DNA from: Niastella soli | GTDB taxonomy: Bacteria; Bacteroidota; Bacteroidia; Chitinophagales; Chitinophagaceae | Length of the DNA stretch: 64,000 nt | Direction: 5' to 3' | NCBI RefSeq assembly: GCF_017742245.1 | Contig: NZ_JAGHKO010000004.1 | Location: 806,001 to 870,000, forward strand | Shown here: positions 8,458 through 17,793 of the stretch, piece after piece | Layout: the number at the start of each line of letters is the position of its first letter | How positions within the stretch are numbered: position 1 is the first letter of the stretch | The notes under the pieces: model-generated | Told to the model about the DNA's origin: nothing | Database searches by the model: none | The model's input: the letters and a program-made list of their open reading frames with translations, nothing else | Position numbers and translations under genes: made by a program

Positions 8458-10632
8458 TTAATTCTTGTTTACATTGGCATACACCAGGTTGGTTTGGGTT
8501 ACCATGTCGTTTAATACGTTGGTAGCCTCATCCAGATAAGGATCATTACGCAGGAGCTTCAACCAGTTCTTAAAGCGCTCCAGTTTGGCAACATCGCCTG
8601 TAGACTCAACCCGTTTCATATCTTCGATCAGGGGATCTACATTCAACTCGTGCGGTAATTTATTCTGTGTCTCTATCTGTTTGGCGATCACTTTGTTCTT
8701 TTTCTGTTCTTCCTGGTATTTCTTCAGGCTCAATGAAACCGTTCTATCGCTTTGTTTGGCCAGCCATTCTGCATTGTTGTGAATGGTGGTGAACAGCGCA
8801 TTGCTCTTAAGACGCTCAGCACTGGCTTTTCTGATCGGGCTCAGGTCAAGACCGTACTTCCAGCGGCTATAATCAGCCTTTTGTATTTCATCCCAGGCCA
8901 GCGCATCCGGATTATCTTTCTCGCGGATCTTCGTATACTCGAAAATATCGGGGATGTTCACATCAGAAGCCACACCACGCAATTGCGTAGAACCGCCATT
9001 GATACGATAGAATTTCTGCAAGGTCAGTTTAATGGTCCCCAATTCGCTGTTAGGATCAAGGAAACCCATTGTTTTATCAAGACCAATGTTACGTTGTACA
9101 GTACCCTTACCATAAGTAGAAGTGCTGCCAATGATAACCCCACGGTCATAGTCCTGAATAGCGGCGGCAAAGATCTCAGAAGCTGAAGCGCTGAATTCAT
9201 TTACCATTACAGCCAGCGGACCATCATACAATACTGATTTATCACGATCGTAGTAAACCTGCGGTTTTCCTTCGCGGTCTTTTACCTGTACAATAGGACC
9301 ACCTTCAATGAACAGACCAACCATTTGCACTACATCGTATAAAGAACCACCGCCATTGTTACGCAGGTCCATTATGATGCCATCCACTTTCTGTTCTTTT
9401 AATTTGATGATCTCTTTCTTTACATCCTCAGAGCAACGGGCGCCTTTTGGATTATCGAAATCGGCGTAGAACTCAGGCAGGTAAATAAAACCGAGTTTAC
9501 CTTTAGGTGTGTTGATCACAGCGCTGCGGGCAAAGGTCTCATCCTGGATGATCTCATCGCGGATCAGGGTAACTGTTTTTATAGAGCCATCCGTTTTCTT
9601 CAATGTAAGACGCACTTCCGTTCCTTTTTTACCACGGATCAGCTTCACGGCATCCTGAACCGTATAACCAGTAAGATCAACAGGTTCAGCAGCCCCCTGT
9701 GCTACTTTGATGATAAGGTCGCCCACCCCAATTTCACCTGACTTCAAGGCAGGGCTGCCAGCCAGCACAGAACCGATCTTGATATTACCATCTTCTTCGC
9801 GTAAAGAAGCGCCAATACCATAAAAACGGCCACTCATTTCTTCATCAAAATAACGTTTGTCAATAGGCGGCATGAACGTAGTGTGTGGGTCCATCGATTC
9901 AGTGATGGTCTTTACAAACTCGTTAAACCGGTCATCATCGCTTACTTTAAATTTCAGGCGATCGAAATTCCTGCTTAATATTTTCAAAACCCGGTCACGG
10001 GCTTCCTGCTCCAGTTGCTCATCGGTCTTTGCTACAAAATTTTCTTTGCCTTTGTTCTTTTCCCGGTCTTCCAACAGGTCGTAATAACGCTCAAGGACCA
10101 TATATTTTAAGCGTTTACGCCAGGCTTCTTTTCTATCAGCCTCGTTTTTGGGAAAATCCAGTTTCTCGTCATTCAGGTTAGCTGTCTCCTCTTTTGTAAA
10201 ATCAAAAGGCTTTGACAGTATTTCTTTATAGATATCCTCGGTTTCAGGCAAACGTTTTTTATAGATCTCAGAAACGGCAGGTACAAACTGTACGGGACCG
10301 CCCAGGATCTCATCGTCGATCTTCGTTTCGTACTTCTTCAATTGCTGAATATCCGACTGTAACAATATATTCTTTTGATCGTCGATCTTGTCGCCCAGGT
10401 ATTTCTTAAAAATTTCTTTGGAAAAGTTATCGTCGATCTTTTTGGGACTGTAATGGATCTCAGCAAGCATTTCTCCTACATTATGAAGTATCTTTTCATA
10501 CTTAGTGGGTGGAGTACCCTTACCCAATCCAAACCCCAGCGAACTGAATGCCAGGAACACTCCCGCAACAAACAAAGGCAGAACTATGGGTAAATTTTTT
10601 CGTTGTAGCATATATTTTAAAACTTTAGGCAT
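8458..10632 (-). CDS. prc: Carboxy-terminal processing peptidase, Prc/Tsp type (S41)
   Basis: A 724-residue periplasmic serine protease of the Tsp/Prc subfamily, which is longer than CtpA types. Domains in order: membrane anchor or signal (about residues 14-35), helical N-terminal domain, PDZ domain (about 262-346, with GIGASL and GVGDLI), S41 catalytic core (about 375-560) and a C-terminal Tsp-type helical domain. The Ser/Lys dyad is visible: SASASE at 481-486 with Ser483 in the nucleophile position, Lys509 in YGKGTVQ, and Gln513. It degrades or trims periplasmic and outer-membrane proteins from the C-terminus. It is monocistronic with its own terminator. The stretch TATTTTTG on the minus strand at 10638-10645 is a possible -7 element. 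Confidence 0.95.
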   Translation of the reverse strand: MPKVLKYMLQRKNLPIVLPLFVAGVFLAFSSLGFGLGKGTPPTKYEKILHNVGEMLAEIHYSPKKIDDNFSKEIFKKYLGDKIDDQKNILLQSDIQQLKKYETKIDDEILGGPVQFVPAVSEIYKKRLPETEDIYKEILSKPFDFTKEETANLNDEKLDFPKNEADRKEAWRKRLKYMVLERYYDLLEDREKNKGKENFVAKTDEQLEQEARDRVLKILSRNFDRLKFKVSDDDRFNEFVKTITESMDPHTTFMPPIDKRYFDEEMSGRFYGIGASLREEDGNIKIGSVLAGSPALKSGEIGVGDLIIKVAQGAAEPVDLTGYTVQDAVKLIRGKKGTEVRLTLKKTDGSIKTVTLIRDEIIQDETFARSAVINTPKGKLGFIYLPEFYADFDNPKGARCSEDVKKEIIKLKEQKVDGIIMDLRNNGGGSLYDVVQMVGLFIEGGPIVQVKDREGKPQVYYDRDKSVLYDGPLAVMVNEFSASASEIFAAAIQDYDRGVIIGSTSTYGKGTVQRNIGLDKTMGFLDPNSELGTIKLTLQKFYRINGGSTQLRGVASDVNIPDIFEYTKIREKDNPDALAWDEIQKADYSRWKYGLDLSPIRKASAERLKSNALFTTIHNNAEWLAKQSDRTVSLSLKKYQEEQKKNKVIAKQIETQNKLPHELNVDPLIEDMKRVESTGDVAKLERFKNWLKLLRNDPYLDEATNVLNDMVTQTNLVYANVNKN

Positions 10633-10718
10633 CTATTCAAAAATAACGATAAAAAAGATGGGTTGTTGCACTAATGTGATAATTAACAAGCCATTTTGAT
10701 GAAAGGTTTACAGAAAGA

Positions 10719-10751
10719 TTTGTTACTAAAACAATTTTTTCCCTACATTTG
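10719..10751 (+). promoter_or_regulatory. Bacteroidota-type promoter of tRNA-His
   Basis: TTTG (10719-10722) and TACATTTG (10744-10751) are spaced by 21 bases and match the -33 and -7 elements of the primary sigma factor of Bacteroidota. Transcription would begin a few bases before the tRNA 5' end at 10764. Confidence 0.75.
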
Positions 10752-10763
10752 CAACCTGAACAC

Positions 10764-10838
10764 GGAGGTTGTAGCTCAGTTGGTTAGAGCGCTAGATTGT
10801 GGTTCTAGAGGTCGAGGGTTCGAAACCCTTCATCCTCC
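10764..10838 (+). tRNA. tRNA-His (anticodon GTG)
   Basis: A complete cloverleaf can be drawn. The anticodon stem CTAGA/TCTAG encloses TTGTGGT with anticodon GTG. The T arm GAGGG-TTCGAAA-CCCTT and the D arm AGCTCAGTTGGTTAGAGC are standard. The extra G at position -1 (10764) pairs with C73, the identity element of histidine tRNA. One U-U mismatch (positions 5 and 68) interrupts the acceptor stem. CCA is not encoded. Confidence 0.96.
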
Positions 10839-10849
10839 CTCAGATATCT

Positions 10850-10880
10850 CCCCCGACATCTTTGTCGGGGGTTTTTTATT
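10850..10880 (+). terminator. Intrinsic terminator after tRNA-His
   Basis: CCCCCGACA and TGTCGGGGG form a 9-bp stem with loop TCTT, followed by TTTTTTATTTT. Confidence 0.9.
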
Positions 10881-10953
10881 TTAAAACCCGGAAGAAGATC
10901 TGTCTATCCGGAACGAATTTTTAAGGCGTTTAGATATTAATAAAGTTTCACTT

Positions 10954-11559
10954 ATGAATTGGTGGTTACTGATCATTATACCATTTTCCTCGGCATTTAT
11001 TGGGTGGGCAAGCAACCGCATTTTCGTCAAAATGCTTTTCTACCCTTATAAACCGGTACGGATATTCGGATTTACCCTGCAGGGCATTTTTCCAAAACGG
11101 CAAAGGCAACTTGCCCAAACATTGGGCTCCCTGGTGAGCCGGGAATGGCTCTCTTTCGGCGATTTGGAAGAAAAGATCACCAACCCGGAAAGCATAAAAA
11201 AAATTATGCCGGTGGCCGAAGTGCACATAGACGATTTCCTGCGTAACAAACTCAAGGAAGGATTTCCCATGATCAGCATGGTTGGCGATAGAACGCTTAA
11301 TACCCTGAAAGAGATCTTTATGAAGGAACTGGAAGCCATATTTCCGGTCATTATGAAAGGATATCTCCAAAATCTGCAACAAGACCTCGACCTGGAACAA
11401 ACCATTACCGACAAAATAGCCACACTGCAAACAGAAAAGATTGAAGCCGAACTGTATCACCACGCAGGCAGGGAATTACGCCAGGTGGGATTAATAGGAG
11501 CGGCTATTGGTTTACTAATAGGCCTGGTACAGGTTTGTATCATTTTGATAATTAAGTAA
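10954..11559 (+). CDS. DUF445 family membrane protein
   Basis: A 201-residue protein of the DUF445 type. A hydrophobic N-terminus (WWLLIIIPFSSAFIGWASN) and a hydrophobic C-terminus (GLIGAAIGLLIGLVQVCIIL) bracket a helical charged middle region. The segment WASNRIFVKMLFYPYKPVRIFG followed by GIFPKRQRQLAQTLGSLVSRE is the family hallmark (cut here: the part NRIFVKMLFYPYKPVR is diagnostic). The function of DUF445 is not known; members are membrane-linked and some are related to cell-envelope proteins such as YheB. It is shorter than most members, which have a repeat of the middle domain. Monocistronic. Confidence 0.85.
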   Translation: MNWWLLIIIPFSSAFIGWASNRIFVKMLFYPYKPVRIFGFTLQGIFPKRQRQLAQTLGSLVSREWLSFGDLEEKITNPESIKKIMPVAEVHIDDFLRNKLKEGFPMISMVGDRTLNTLKEIFMKELEAIFPVIMKGYLQNLQQDLDLEQTITDKIATLQTEKIEAELYHHAGRELRQVGLIGAAIGLLIGLVQVCIILIIK

Positions 11560-11564
11560 ATGAA

Positions 11565-11715
11565 GTAAGATGTAGGAGATAGGAAGTAGGAAGACTACGA
11601 ATTCCAGGATTCATAATTAATTTGAAAATCGGAAATCAATCAGAATGCTCAAATTGCGGGTTCTTCCTACCTCTTACTTCCTACTTCTTACCTCATGCCT
11701 CCTACTCCTGTAACT
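11565..11715. repeat. Purine/pyrimidine word repeat forming a long inverted repeat
   Basis: The left part (about 11566-11595) repeats the words GTAGGAG, ATAGGAAGTAGGAAG; the right part (about 11663-11712) repeats the complementary words CTTCCTACCTCTTACTTCC and CTTACCTC. The two halves can pair imperfectly over about 30 bases around a roughly 65-base centre. The same family occurs at 29828-29940. It follows the DUF445 gene directly. Confidence 0.7.
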
Positions 11716-11815
11716 CACCTCCTCCAACTAATCGACCGTTTATCACAAATAAAATCCTTTACACAAGTTCTCCGGCATTTTTGCGTCTAATCGTACTCAA
11801 CCTAGTAACTAGCAC

Positions 11816-14488
11816 ATGAAAAATTTTGTATGGCTCTTTGTACTCCTTGCAAGCTTTCAAATCGTTAATGCCCAATACCCTGGAGGCGCAGGCGGTGGCG
11901 CCAGACGTCCAGGCGGTGGTCAGCAAATGAATATCGGTCACTTTTATGGCCGTATTGTCGACAAAGCAACTAATAAAGGACTGGATGCCGCTTCTGTTCA
12001 ACTAATTCAAAACAAATTCGATACTGTAACCAAAAAAAGAGTGGATGTGGTGGTAGGCGGTATGCTTACCAGCCGTAATGGTGATTTCAGCCTGGAGAAC
12101 CTGCCTGTATTCGGACAGTTCAAACTGGTTATTACCGCTATCGGCTATAAAGCCATTGAACAAAAAGCCGCATTTGATATAAAAATGGGGCCGGGTATGG
12201 ACAGATCGCAAATGCTTTCTCAGGTTGACAAAGACCTGGGTAATATAAAAATGGACCAGGACGCTACCATGCTGACAGATGTAACTGTTACTGGTTCCAA
12301 ACCCATGATACAAATGGGTGTTGATCGTAAGATCTTCAACGTTGAAAAAAGCATCACTTCTGCAGGCGGTACCGCCGTGGACGTAATGCGAAATGTACCA
12401 TCTATCAACGTCGACATCGACGGAAACGTTTCCTTGCGGAATTCTGCTCCCCAAATTTTTGTGGATGGCAGACCGACTACCCTTTCTATGGACCAGATCC
12501 CGGCCGACGCCATTCAAAGCGTTGAGATCATCACCAACCCATCTGCCAAGTACGATGCCAGCGGCGGACAGTCAGGCATTTTAAATATCATTTTAAAGAA
12601 GAACCGTAAAACCGGTTACAATGGTAGTGTACGTGCCGGTGTTGATTCACGCGGTAAGTTCAACGGTGGAGGCGATATCAACGTGCGCCAGGGCAAAGTC
12701 AATGTATTTGCCAACGCCATGTACAACCAGCGTAAATCAAAAAGCTGGGGCGAAACCGACCGGTACGCTTTTGGATCAAGCACCATCAAAGACCTTTACA
12801 CTACTCAGTACAGCAATAACATCTTTAATGGTGCTTTTGCCTTTGGCCGCTTCGGGTTCGATTATTTCATCGATAACCGCAATACCATTTCCCTCTCACA
12901 GTCAATCGTGAATGGCGATTTCAAACCCAATAACAAGGCCAACTATATTTATGATTCCGTAAATGGGTCGCTGGAAACCCAGTACCGCAATACCGATGGC
13001 AAAAACAATTTCCGCAACTATGGTACGCAGTTAAGCTTTAAGCACCTGTTTACTCATGCAGGGGAAGAATGGACAGCCGACGTAAACTTTAACCAAAGCA
13101 AGAATACCAACCTCAGCAATATCTATATTCAGAATTTCTTTGACCTGGATATGATAAATAAAAATGGCGACGAAACCTTACAATCTATTCTTGGCGGCGG
13201 TAAAAACAGGTTTATCATAGCTCAAACAGACTATGTAAACCCCATCAATGAGAATATTAAAGTAGAAGCCGGTTTACGGGCCCAGGTCCGCAAGTTCGAA
13301 AGCTTCCAGGACAACTATTTTAATAACGTATTTGCGCCAGCCTTCAGCAATGAATTTGAATACACCGATCACGTATATGCTGGTTATGTTACCTATTCTC
13401 AAAAAATAAAGGAAACCTTCAGTTATCAATTAGGCCTGCGTGCTGAAAGCAGCGGTTACGAAGGTACACAGACAGGCAAGGACACCTATAAAGTTGACTA
13501 CCCTATCAGCTTATTCCCCAGTGTATTCTTAAGTAAGCAGCTCGAACATAAACAGGACCTGCAGTTAAACTATACACGCCGCATTAACCGGCCAAACTTT
13601 TTCCAGTTAATGCCCAATACTGATTACTCAGATCCATTGAACTATCAAACCGGCAACCCAGGTTTGAAACCCGAGTTCACCCATTCACTGGAATTGTCGT
13701 ACCAGAAAACCTATGGTAAACTGAGCAATACGTTTCTGGCAACACTGTTTGGGAAATACACAACCAACCTGATCTCCCGTTATCAATACCCGGGTAAACT
13801 GGGTACCTATCCCGATTCAGTTTTCATTGCTACTTATATAAATGCCTCTTCTGCTTATGCCAGTGGTCTGGAGTTGATCTTCCGTAATAACATAACCAAG
13901 TTTTGGGATGTTACTTTAAGTACCAACGTATATTATTCAAAGATCAATGGCAGTAACGTAGTGGCCGGTCTGGAAAATGAACGCACCAGCTGGTCGGCTA
14001 AAATGAACCACAACTTTAAATTCAATAAAGGCTGGAGTATTCAGATCAATGGCGACTACCAGGCAAAAAGCGCTTTACCAGTTAGCACCAGCAACAGCGG
14101 CAGCGGTGGCGGTGGTGGTGGTTTTGGCGGTGGTGGCGGCCGTGGCGGTGGCGGTGGCGGATTTGGCGGCGGCCAACCTACTACTACCCAGGGTTATGTA
14201 AATGCTAACTATGGATTTGATCTTGGCTTACGCAAAGACTTCCAGATCAAAAAGAATACAGCCAGCGTTTCAGTAAACTGGCAGGATTTCCTCAGGACCC
14301 GCAAGTACAATGTACACTCCGAAGCACTCGGGTTTGTACAGGACGACTGGCGCAGAAGAGACCCCCAAGTGGTTCGCGTAAACTTCAGTTACCGCTTTGG
14401 TAAATTTGATGCCGCGCTGTTCAAACGTAAGAGCAGCAAGGGCGACCAGGAAGGTATGCAAAACGGAATGCAAGGCATGGGACAATAA
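11816..14488 (+). CDS. TonB-dependent receptor-like outer-membrane beta-barrel protein
   Basis: An 890-residue outer-membrane protein. Order of parts: signal peptide (about 1-20, cleaved after VNA), short Gly/Arg/Pro-rich linker, carboxypeptidase-regulatory-like domain (about 43-115), plug region (about 140-245, with VDVMRNVPSINVDIDG and VEIITNPSAKYDA), and a beta-barrel of the OMP_b-brl_3 type to the end. The penultimate part (about residues 760-786) is an almost pure Gly/Phe insertion. No canonical TonB box is obvious. Such proteins import or export large or scarce nutrients; no SusD partner is adjacent, so the substrate is unknown. It is followed by a strong terminator and stands alone. 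Confidence 0.92.
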   Translation: MKNFVWLFVLLASFQIVNAQYPGGAGGGARRPGGGQQMNIGHFYGRIVDKATNKGLDAASVQLIQNKFDTVTKKRVDVVVGGMLTSRNGDFSLENLPVFGQFKLVITAIGYKAIEQKAAFDIKMGPGMDRSQMLSQVDKDLGNIKMDQDATMLTDVTVTGSKPMIQMGVDRKIFNVEKSITSAGGTAVDVMRNVPSINVDIDGNVSLRNSAPQIFVDGRPTTLSMDQIPADAIQSVEIITNPSAKYDASGGQSGILNIILKKNRKTGYNGSVRAGVDSRGKFNGGGDINVRQGKVNVFANAMYNQRKSKSWGETDRYAFGSSTIKDLYTTQYSNNIFNGAFAFGRFGFDYFIDNRNTISLSQSIVNGDFKPNNKANYIYDSVNGSLETQYRNTDGKNNFRNYGTQLSFKHLFTHAGEEWTADVNFNQSKNTNLSNIYIQNFFDLDMINKNGDETLQSILGGGKNRFIIAQTDYVNPINENIKVEAGLRAQVRKFESFQDNYFNNVFAPAFSNEFEYTDHVYAGYVTYSQKIKETFSYQLGLRAESSGYEGTQTGKDTYKVDYPISLFPSVFLSKQLEHKQDLQLNYTRRINRPNFFQLMPNTDYSDPLNYQTGNPGLKPEFTHSLELSYQKTYGKLSNTFLATLFGKYTTNLISRYQYPGKLGTYPDSVFIATYINASSAYASGLELIFRNNITKFWDVTLSTNVYYSKINGSNVVAGLENERTSWSAKMNHNFKFNKGWSIQINGDYQAKSALPVSTSNSGSGGGGGGFGGGGGRGGGGGGFGGGQPTTTQGYVNANYGFDLGLRKDFQIKKNTASVSVNWQDFLRTRKYNVHSEALGFVQDDWRRRDPQVVRVNFSYRFGKFDAALFKRKSSKGDQEGMQNGMQGMGQ

Positions 14489-14521
14489 AAGCAACAAGTA
14501 TAAACTACATGATCATGTTGC

Positions 14522-14550
14522 AAGGGGCTGAGTAATCAGCCCTTTTTTAT
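14522..14550 (+). terminator. Terminator after the TonB-type receptor
   Basis: AAGGGGCTGA pairs with TCAGCCCTTT around a GTAA loop, continuing into a run of six T. Confidence 0.85.
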
Positions 14551-14802
14551 TGTTACCGGCTATCAGCCTGCATTTCGTAAAGCCTTTTAATTTTTTTCTT
14601 CCTACAAATCAGAAACCCACCCCTGCCTCCCGCAAAGCGGGACAGGCTCTCCCAGGAGGGGATTAAACACTCACCACTACCTACTTGTCGGAGTACCGAT
14701 TACTAGTAGGTATGCCTGAAGTACACGTCCCTGAAATCTGGGACCTGAAACTTGGAACCTGAAACCAGTAACTTGAAACCTGTATTTTGTATTTTTACAC
14801 CC
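14551..14802. repeat. Intergenic stretch with CCTGAAAC word repeat
   Basis: No gene is visible. A GC-rich inverted pair (CCCGCAAAGCGGG at about 14628) is followed at 14722-14785 by the words CCTGAAATCTGGGA, CCTGAAACTTGGAA, CCTGAAACCAG and CTTGAAACCTG, a word-type repeat that runs up to just before the next start codon. Confidence 0.5.
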
Positions 14803-15423
14803 ATGGCACACACCTATTCTTATTTAGCCCTGGGAGACAGCTATACCATTGGCGAAGGCGTTCCCGTTTATGAAAACTTCCCTTATCAAACCGTACAACG
14901 TTTGCGTAAGGCTGGTTTCGCATTGCAAGCCGCTGAAATTGCTGCCAAAACCGGCTGGACAACCGATGAATTGCAGGCAGGTATTGATAACAGTAGTTTT
15001 CTTAATACATATGAGGTCGTTTCCCTGCTTATTGGCGTAAATAATCAATATCGCGGAAGAAGTTTGTCTGAATATACCCAGCAATTTGAATCGCTATTAC
15101 AACAAGCCATCCGCTTTGCCGGCAACCAGGCCGATCGTGTTTTTGTATTATCCATTCCCGATTGGGGCGTAACGCCCTTTGCCCGCAACAACGGCAAAAA
15201 CGCCGCTACCGTTGCACAGGAAATAGATGGGTTCAATGCAGTGAACAGATCACTGGCAGAAAAATATGCCGTGCACTATATTGACATTACCCCGGGCACC
15301 CGCCTGGCAGCCAATGATGGCTCATTACTGGCCGCCGATGAATTACATCCATCGGGAAAAGAATATGGCCTGTGGGCAGAGAAACTGGCGCTGGCAATAA
15401 AAAATGTATTATCAAAAAATTAA
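14803..15423 (+). CDS. SGNH/GDSL-family hydrolase
   Basis: A 206-residue esterase/lipase of the SGNH superfamily. Block I is YLALGDSYTIGEG (the serine nucleophile in GDS), the block III region is LIGVNNQ, and block V is DELHPSGKEYG with the Asp-x-x-His pair. The frame is open upstream to a TTG at 14752, but that extension is made of the intergenic word repeat, so ATG at 14803 is the better start. No signal peptide is then visible, which suggests a cytoplasmic enzyme acting on acyl esters. The actual substrate is unknown. Confidence 0.9.
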   Translation: MAHTYSYLALGDSYTIGEGVPVYENFPYQTVQRLRKAGFALQAAEIAAKTGWTTDELQAGIDNSSFLNTYEVVSLLIGVNNQYRGRSLSEYTQQFESLLQQAIRFAGNQADRVFVLSIPDWGVTPFARNNGKNAATVAQEIDGFNAVNRSLAEKYAVHYIDITPGTRLAANDGSLLAADELHPSGKEYGLWAEKLALAIKNVLSKN

Positions 15424-15480
15424 AGTCCGGGGCACAATAAAACAAACCTCTACAACCTTCTTATTCTAAATAGATTCCCT

Positions 15481-15972
15481 ATGGAAAAATTGTCCTGGAG
15501 AGAAAAGTATGCCGGCGTACTGGTATTACTGATCGGTATTGTTTATCTGATCATGCAGCTGGCTTCATTATTATCCAACACCTCACATTCTTACGCCATA
15601 CAAAACGGCTCACTCGTCATTAATAAGAATGAATTTTTTTCAGATCTAAAAGCTTATTCTTTGATCCTCGCCGGTATCATTGCCGGTTGGTGCCTGTTAA
15701 AAGGCAAGCGCCTGGGTTGGATGTTAGGCCTGCCCATCTTACTATTCATTACAGCAGTAATAGGCACCGTAACAGTTGAACAGTTACTGAAGCTGAAGAA
15801 ATTTGACAGGTCCCTTACCGGTTTTGGGGTGGGTATCTTTCTGGCGGCCCTGGCTATTATCTTTTTATTGTTACCCTCTGCCCGACAAAAATACAGGGTT
15901 AGTAAAGGCATTGCTTTCCTAACCCTGCTGTTATTTATCGGCCTTGGCGGCGCTTATTTCTTTTTACAATAG
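15481..15972 (+). CDS. Hypothetical integral membrane protein
   Basis: A 163-residue protein of no family I recognise. Five hydrophobic segments are visible at about residues 10-31, 58-76, 80-103, 112-131 and 139-160, so almost the whole chain is membrane-embedded; one periplasmic-size loop (about 35-55, NTSHSYAIQNGSLVINK) lies between the first two. It starts 57 bp after the SGNH hydrolase on the same strand and overlaps the convergent DUF4407 gene by nine bases at its 3' end. Confidence 0.75.
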   Translation: MEKLSWREKYAGVLVLLIGIVYLIMQLASLLSNTSHSYAIQNGSLVINKNEFFSDLKAYSLILAGIIAGWCLLKGKRLGWMLGLPILLFITAVIGTVTVEQLLKLKKFDRSLTGFGVGIFLAALAIIFLLLPSARQKYRVSKGIAFLTLLLFIGLGGAYFFLQ

Positions 15973-17229
15973 GTCTTCCCCGTTGAACTGGTAACGCTCC
16001 TTTATTTTGCGCATCACTTCGTCCATGGATGCACGATGGTCGCGTGGGTTCCATTCGCCCCGCTCCCATTTATCCAGCTCCTGGTCAATGTGTTTTTGTT
16101 GCAAAGTGGTCATCTTTTCAACCAGTTGTTCCGAGAATTCCTTTTGGGCTTTATACAGGTTGTTCTTTTTGTCGATCACCATTTCTTTATTGGTCCGCAT
16201 TTCATTTTCCGAGGCGGCCATGCTGGTCAGCTCTTCTTTGGCCAGCGCAATATCATACGGCCCAACCTGCATAATGAGTTTGGAAATAATAGGCCCTACT
16301 TCAATCAGGATGATGAGCAGGGATAACAGAAAGCTGGTCCAGTAAACACTGCTTTCTTCGGCAGACAGATCGGTCAGTGCTTTATTGCGTTCCAGGAAAC
16401 CAACATTCTCCAGCGCGCTTAGTTCATACTTTGCCCGTTTGGCTTCCATATTGCTTTTGGCATTGGCCAGAATGCTGTCCTGCACGTGTATGCTATTGGT
16501 AAGCGACAGCAACTCCGGTGCGGACTGTAGCACAGATGCATTGTAGGCATCTTTTTTCAGTTTGGCGATCTTTTCAACCCCGCGGATCTGTGAGCCACCT
16601 GTTCCATCGGCTTCCTGTACATACGATTGCTGTAAACGGCTTAACTCATCTTCAATCGTTTTCTTCCGTTCCAGCAACCGGTTCCGCTCTGCCTCTGTGT
16701 TTTGCATCAATGCCGTGTTCTCGGCCTGCAGCAAACTGTCATTCAACTGGATCTTTTTGTGGGTGTTCTCAATAACCTTTGTATTGATCTCCTTTTCAAA
16801 GATCTTCAGCTCCAAAGGTCGTGCGATGGTAAAACCGATCAAAATGGCCAGCGCCATCCGCGGTAATGCCATAGCGAATTGTTTGCGCGGGCTCACACCA
16901 TACTTACGCATGGTAGAAACCAGAAAACGGTCAAAATTAAAGATGATAAGCCCCCAGATGATCGCAAAACAGATGGTCCATAGCCAATTGCCAAACACGC
17001 TGTAAATGGCATAGCCAGAGCTTAATGCAGCCAGCACAAAAGTGGCGAGGATCACCCCGCCTAATCCCCAGTACTTGCTGTGTTCGGAGGGAAATTGTTT
17101 TAAGAGTTCCTGATGAGCACCGGAACACCACCATAAAAAATTAGTGTCGGCCTTTTTGCCGGGGCCTCGACCGGTAAATGAATCATAGGTATACAAGCCA
17201 TTATCAGGCGCTTGCTGATTGTCAGCCAT
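15964..17229 (-). CDS. DUF4407 domain-containing membrane protein
   Basis: A 421-residue protein that fits DUF4407 over most of its length. After a polar N-terminus come NFLWWCSGAHQELLKQFPSE, two adjacent membrane segments (about residues 54-105), the FNFDRFLVSTMRK motif and a third membrane segment (about 128-146). A long coiled coil (about 155-290) with many Glu/Lys/Arg follows, then a fourth membrane segment (about 302-325) and a charged C-terminus. The function of the family is unknown; the shape (membrane helices with a long coiled coil) suggests an envelope scaffold. Its 3' end overlaps the convergent membrane-protein gene. Confidence 0.85.
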   Translation of the reverse strand: MADNQQAPDNGLYTYDSFTGRGPGKKADTNFLWWCSGAHQELLKQFPSEHSKYWGLGGVILATFVLAALSSGYAIYSVFGNWLWTICFAIIWGLIIFNFDRFLVSTMRKYGVSPRKQFAMALPRMALAILIGFTIARPLELKIFEKEINTKVIENTHKKIQLNDSLLQAENTALMQNTEAERNRLLERKKTIEDELSRLQQSYVQEADGTGGSQIRGVEKIAKLKKDAYNASVLQSAPELLSLTNSIHVQDSILANAKSNMEAKRAKYELSALENVGFLERNKALTDLSAEESSVYWTSFLLSLLIILIEVGPIISKLIMQVGPYDIALAKEELTSMAASENEMRTNKEMVIDKKNNLYKAQKEFSEQLVEKMTTLQQKHIDQELDKWERGEWNPRDHRASMDEVMRKIKERYQFNGEDLL

Positions 17230-17793
17230 AACCGTAACGGTTTAATTAATGGATAATAATTGTTGAGTAAAAAATTAACTTAATACCTTATAGGTGGGTT
17301 GAGTGGGTTGGAATATTACAAATAACGATAAAAAAATCGGTATGTGTGTAAATGGAACGTAAAAACAAGTGAAAAAGAAAACCATTAACAAAACTCAATG
17401 TTGTTGGTGTTAAATCCCTTAACACATATTAGAACAAGCGTTGGTAATTTCCGCACAACATTCGAAAAAACACGGTCTGATCCACTAACAACAGGGGTTA
17501 TCTGGTAGCGACTGCCTGTCAGCATTCACCGGGAATCCTAGTTTAGTTGTAGCGTACTTCATGCCAATAGTATGAGATATCCGATATATATCCCACCAAA
17601 ATCCTGCAAACAGGCCACTAAAACGCCACTGAGCAGTGGCCTTCCAGTGGCGTTTCGGTGGCGTTTTGGTGGCGTTTTGGTGGCGTTTTTACCAGGAAAA
17701 TGGCTTGTTTTAATATATCTGAAGAGAATCTGACTAGGGTAATACTGGTATCCGGAGAGAATGAGGCATAGATAGCTGATACTGTTTGCACCA
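17230..17793. repeat. Gene-free stretch with TGGCGTTTTGG word repeat
   Basis: No gene is supported here. At 17600-17690 the word GGTGGCGTTTTGGTGGCG is repeated about four times with small changes, and the left half (CACTAAAACGCCACTGAGC) is its complement, so the region can fold into a long hairpin with loop TTCC. The remainder (17230-17590) is AT-rich and probably holds the promoter of the DUF4407 gene. Confidence 0.6.

Noticed and set aside
14752-14802. TTG start giving a longer SGNH hydrolase
   Set aside because: The extra residues come from the CCTGAAAC word repeat; ATG 14803 gives the normal family start.
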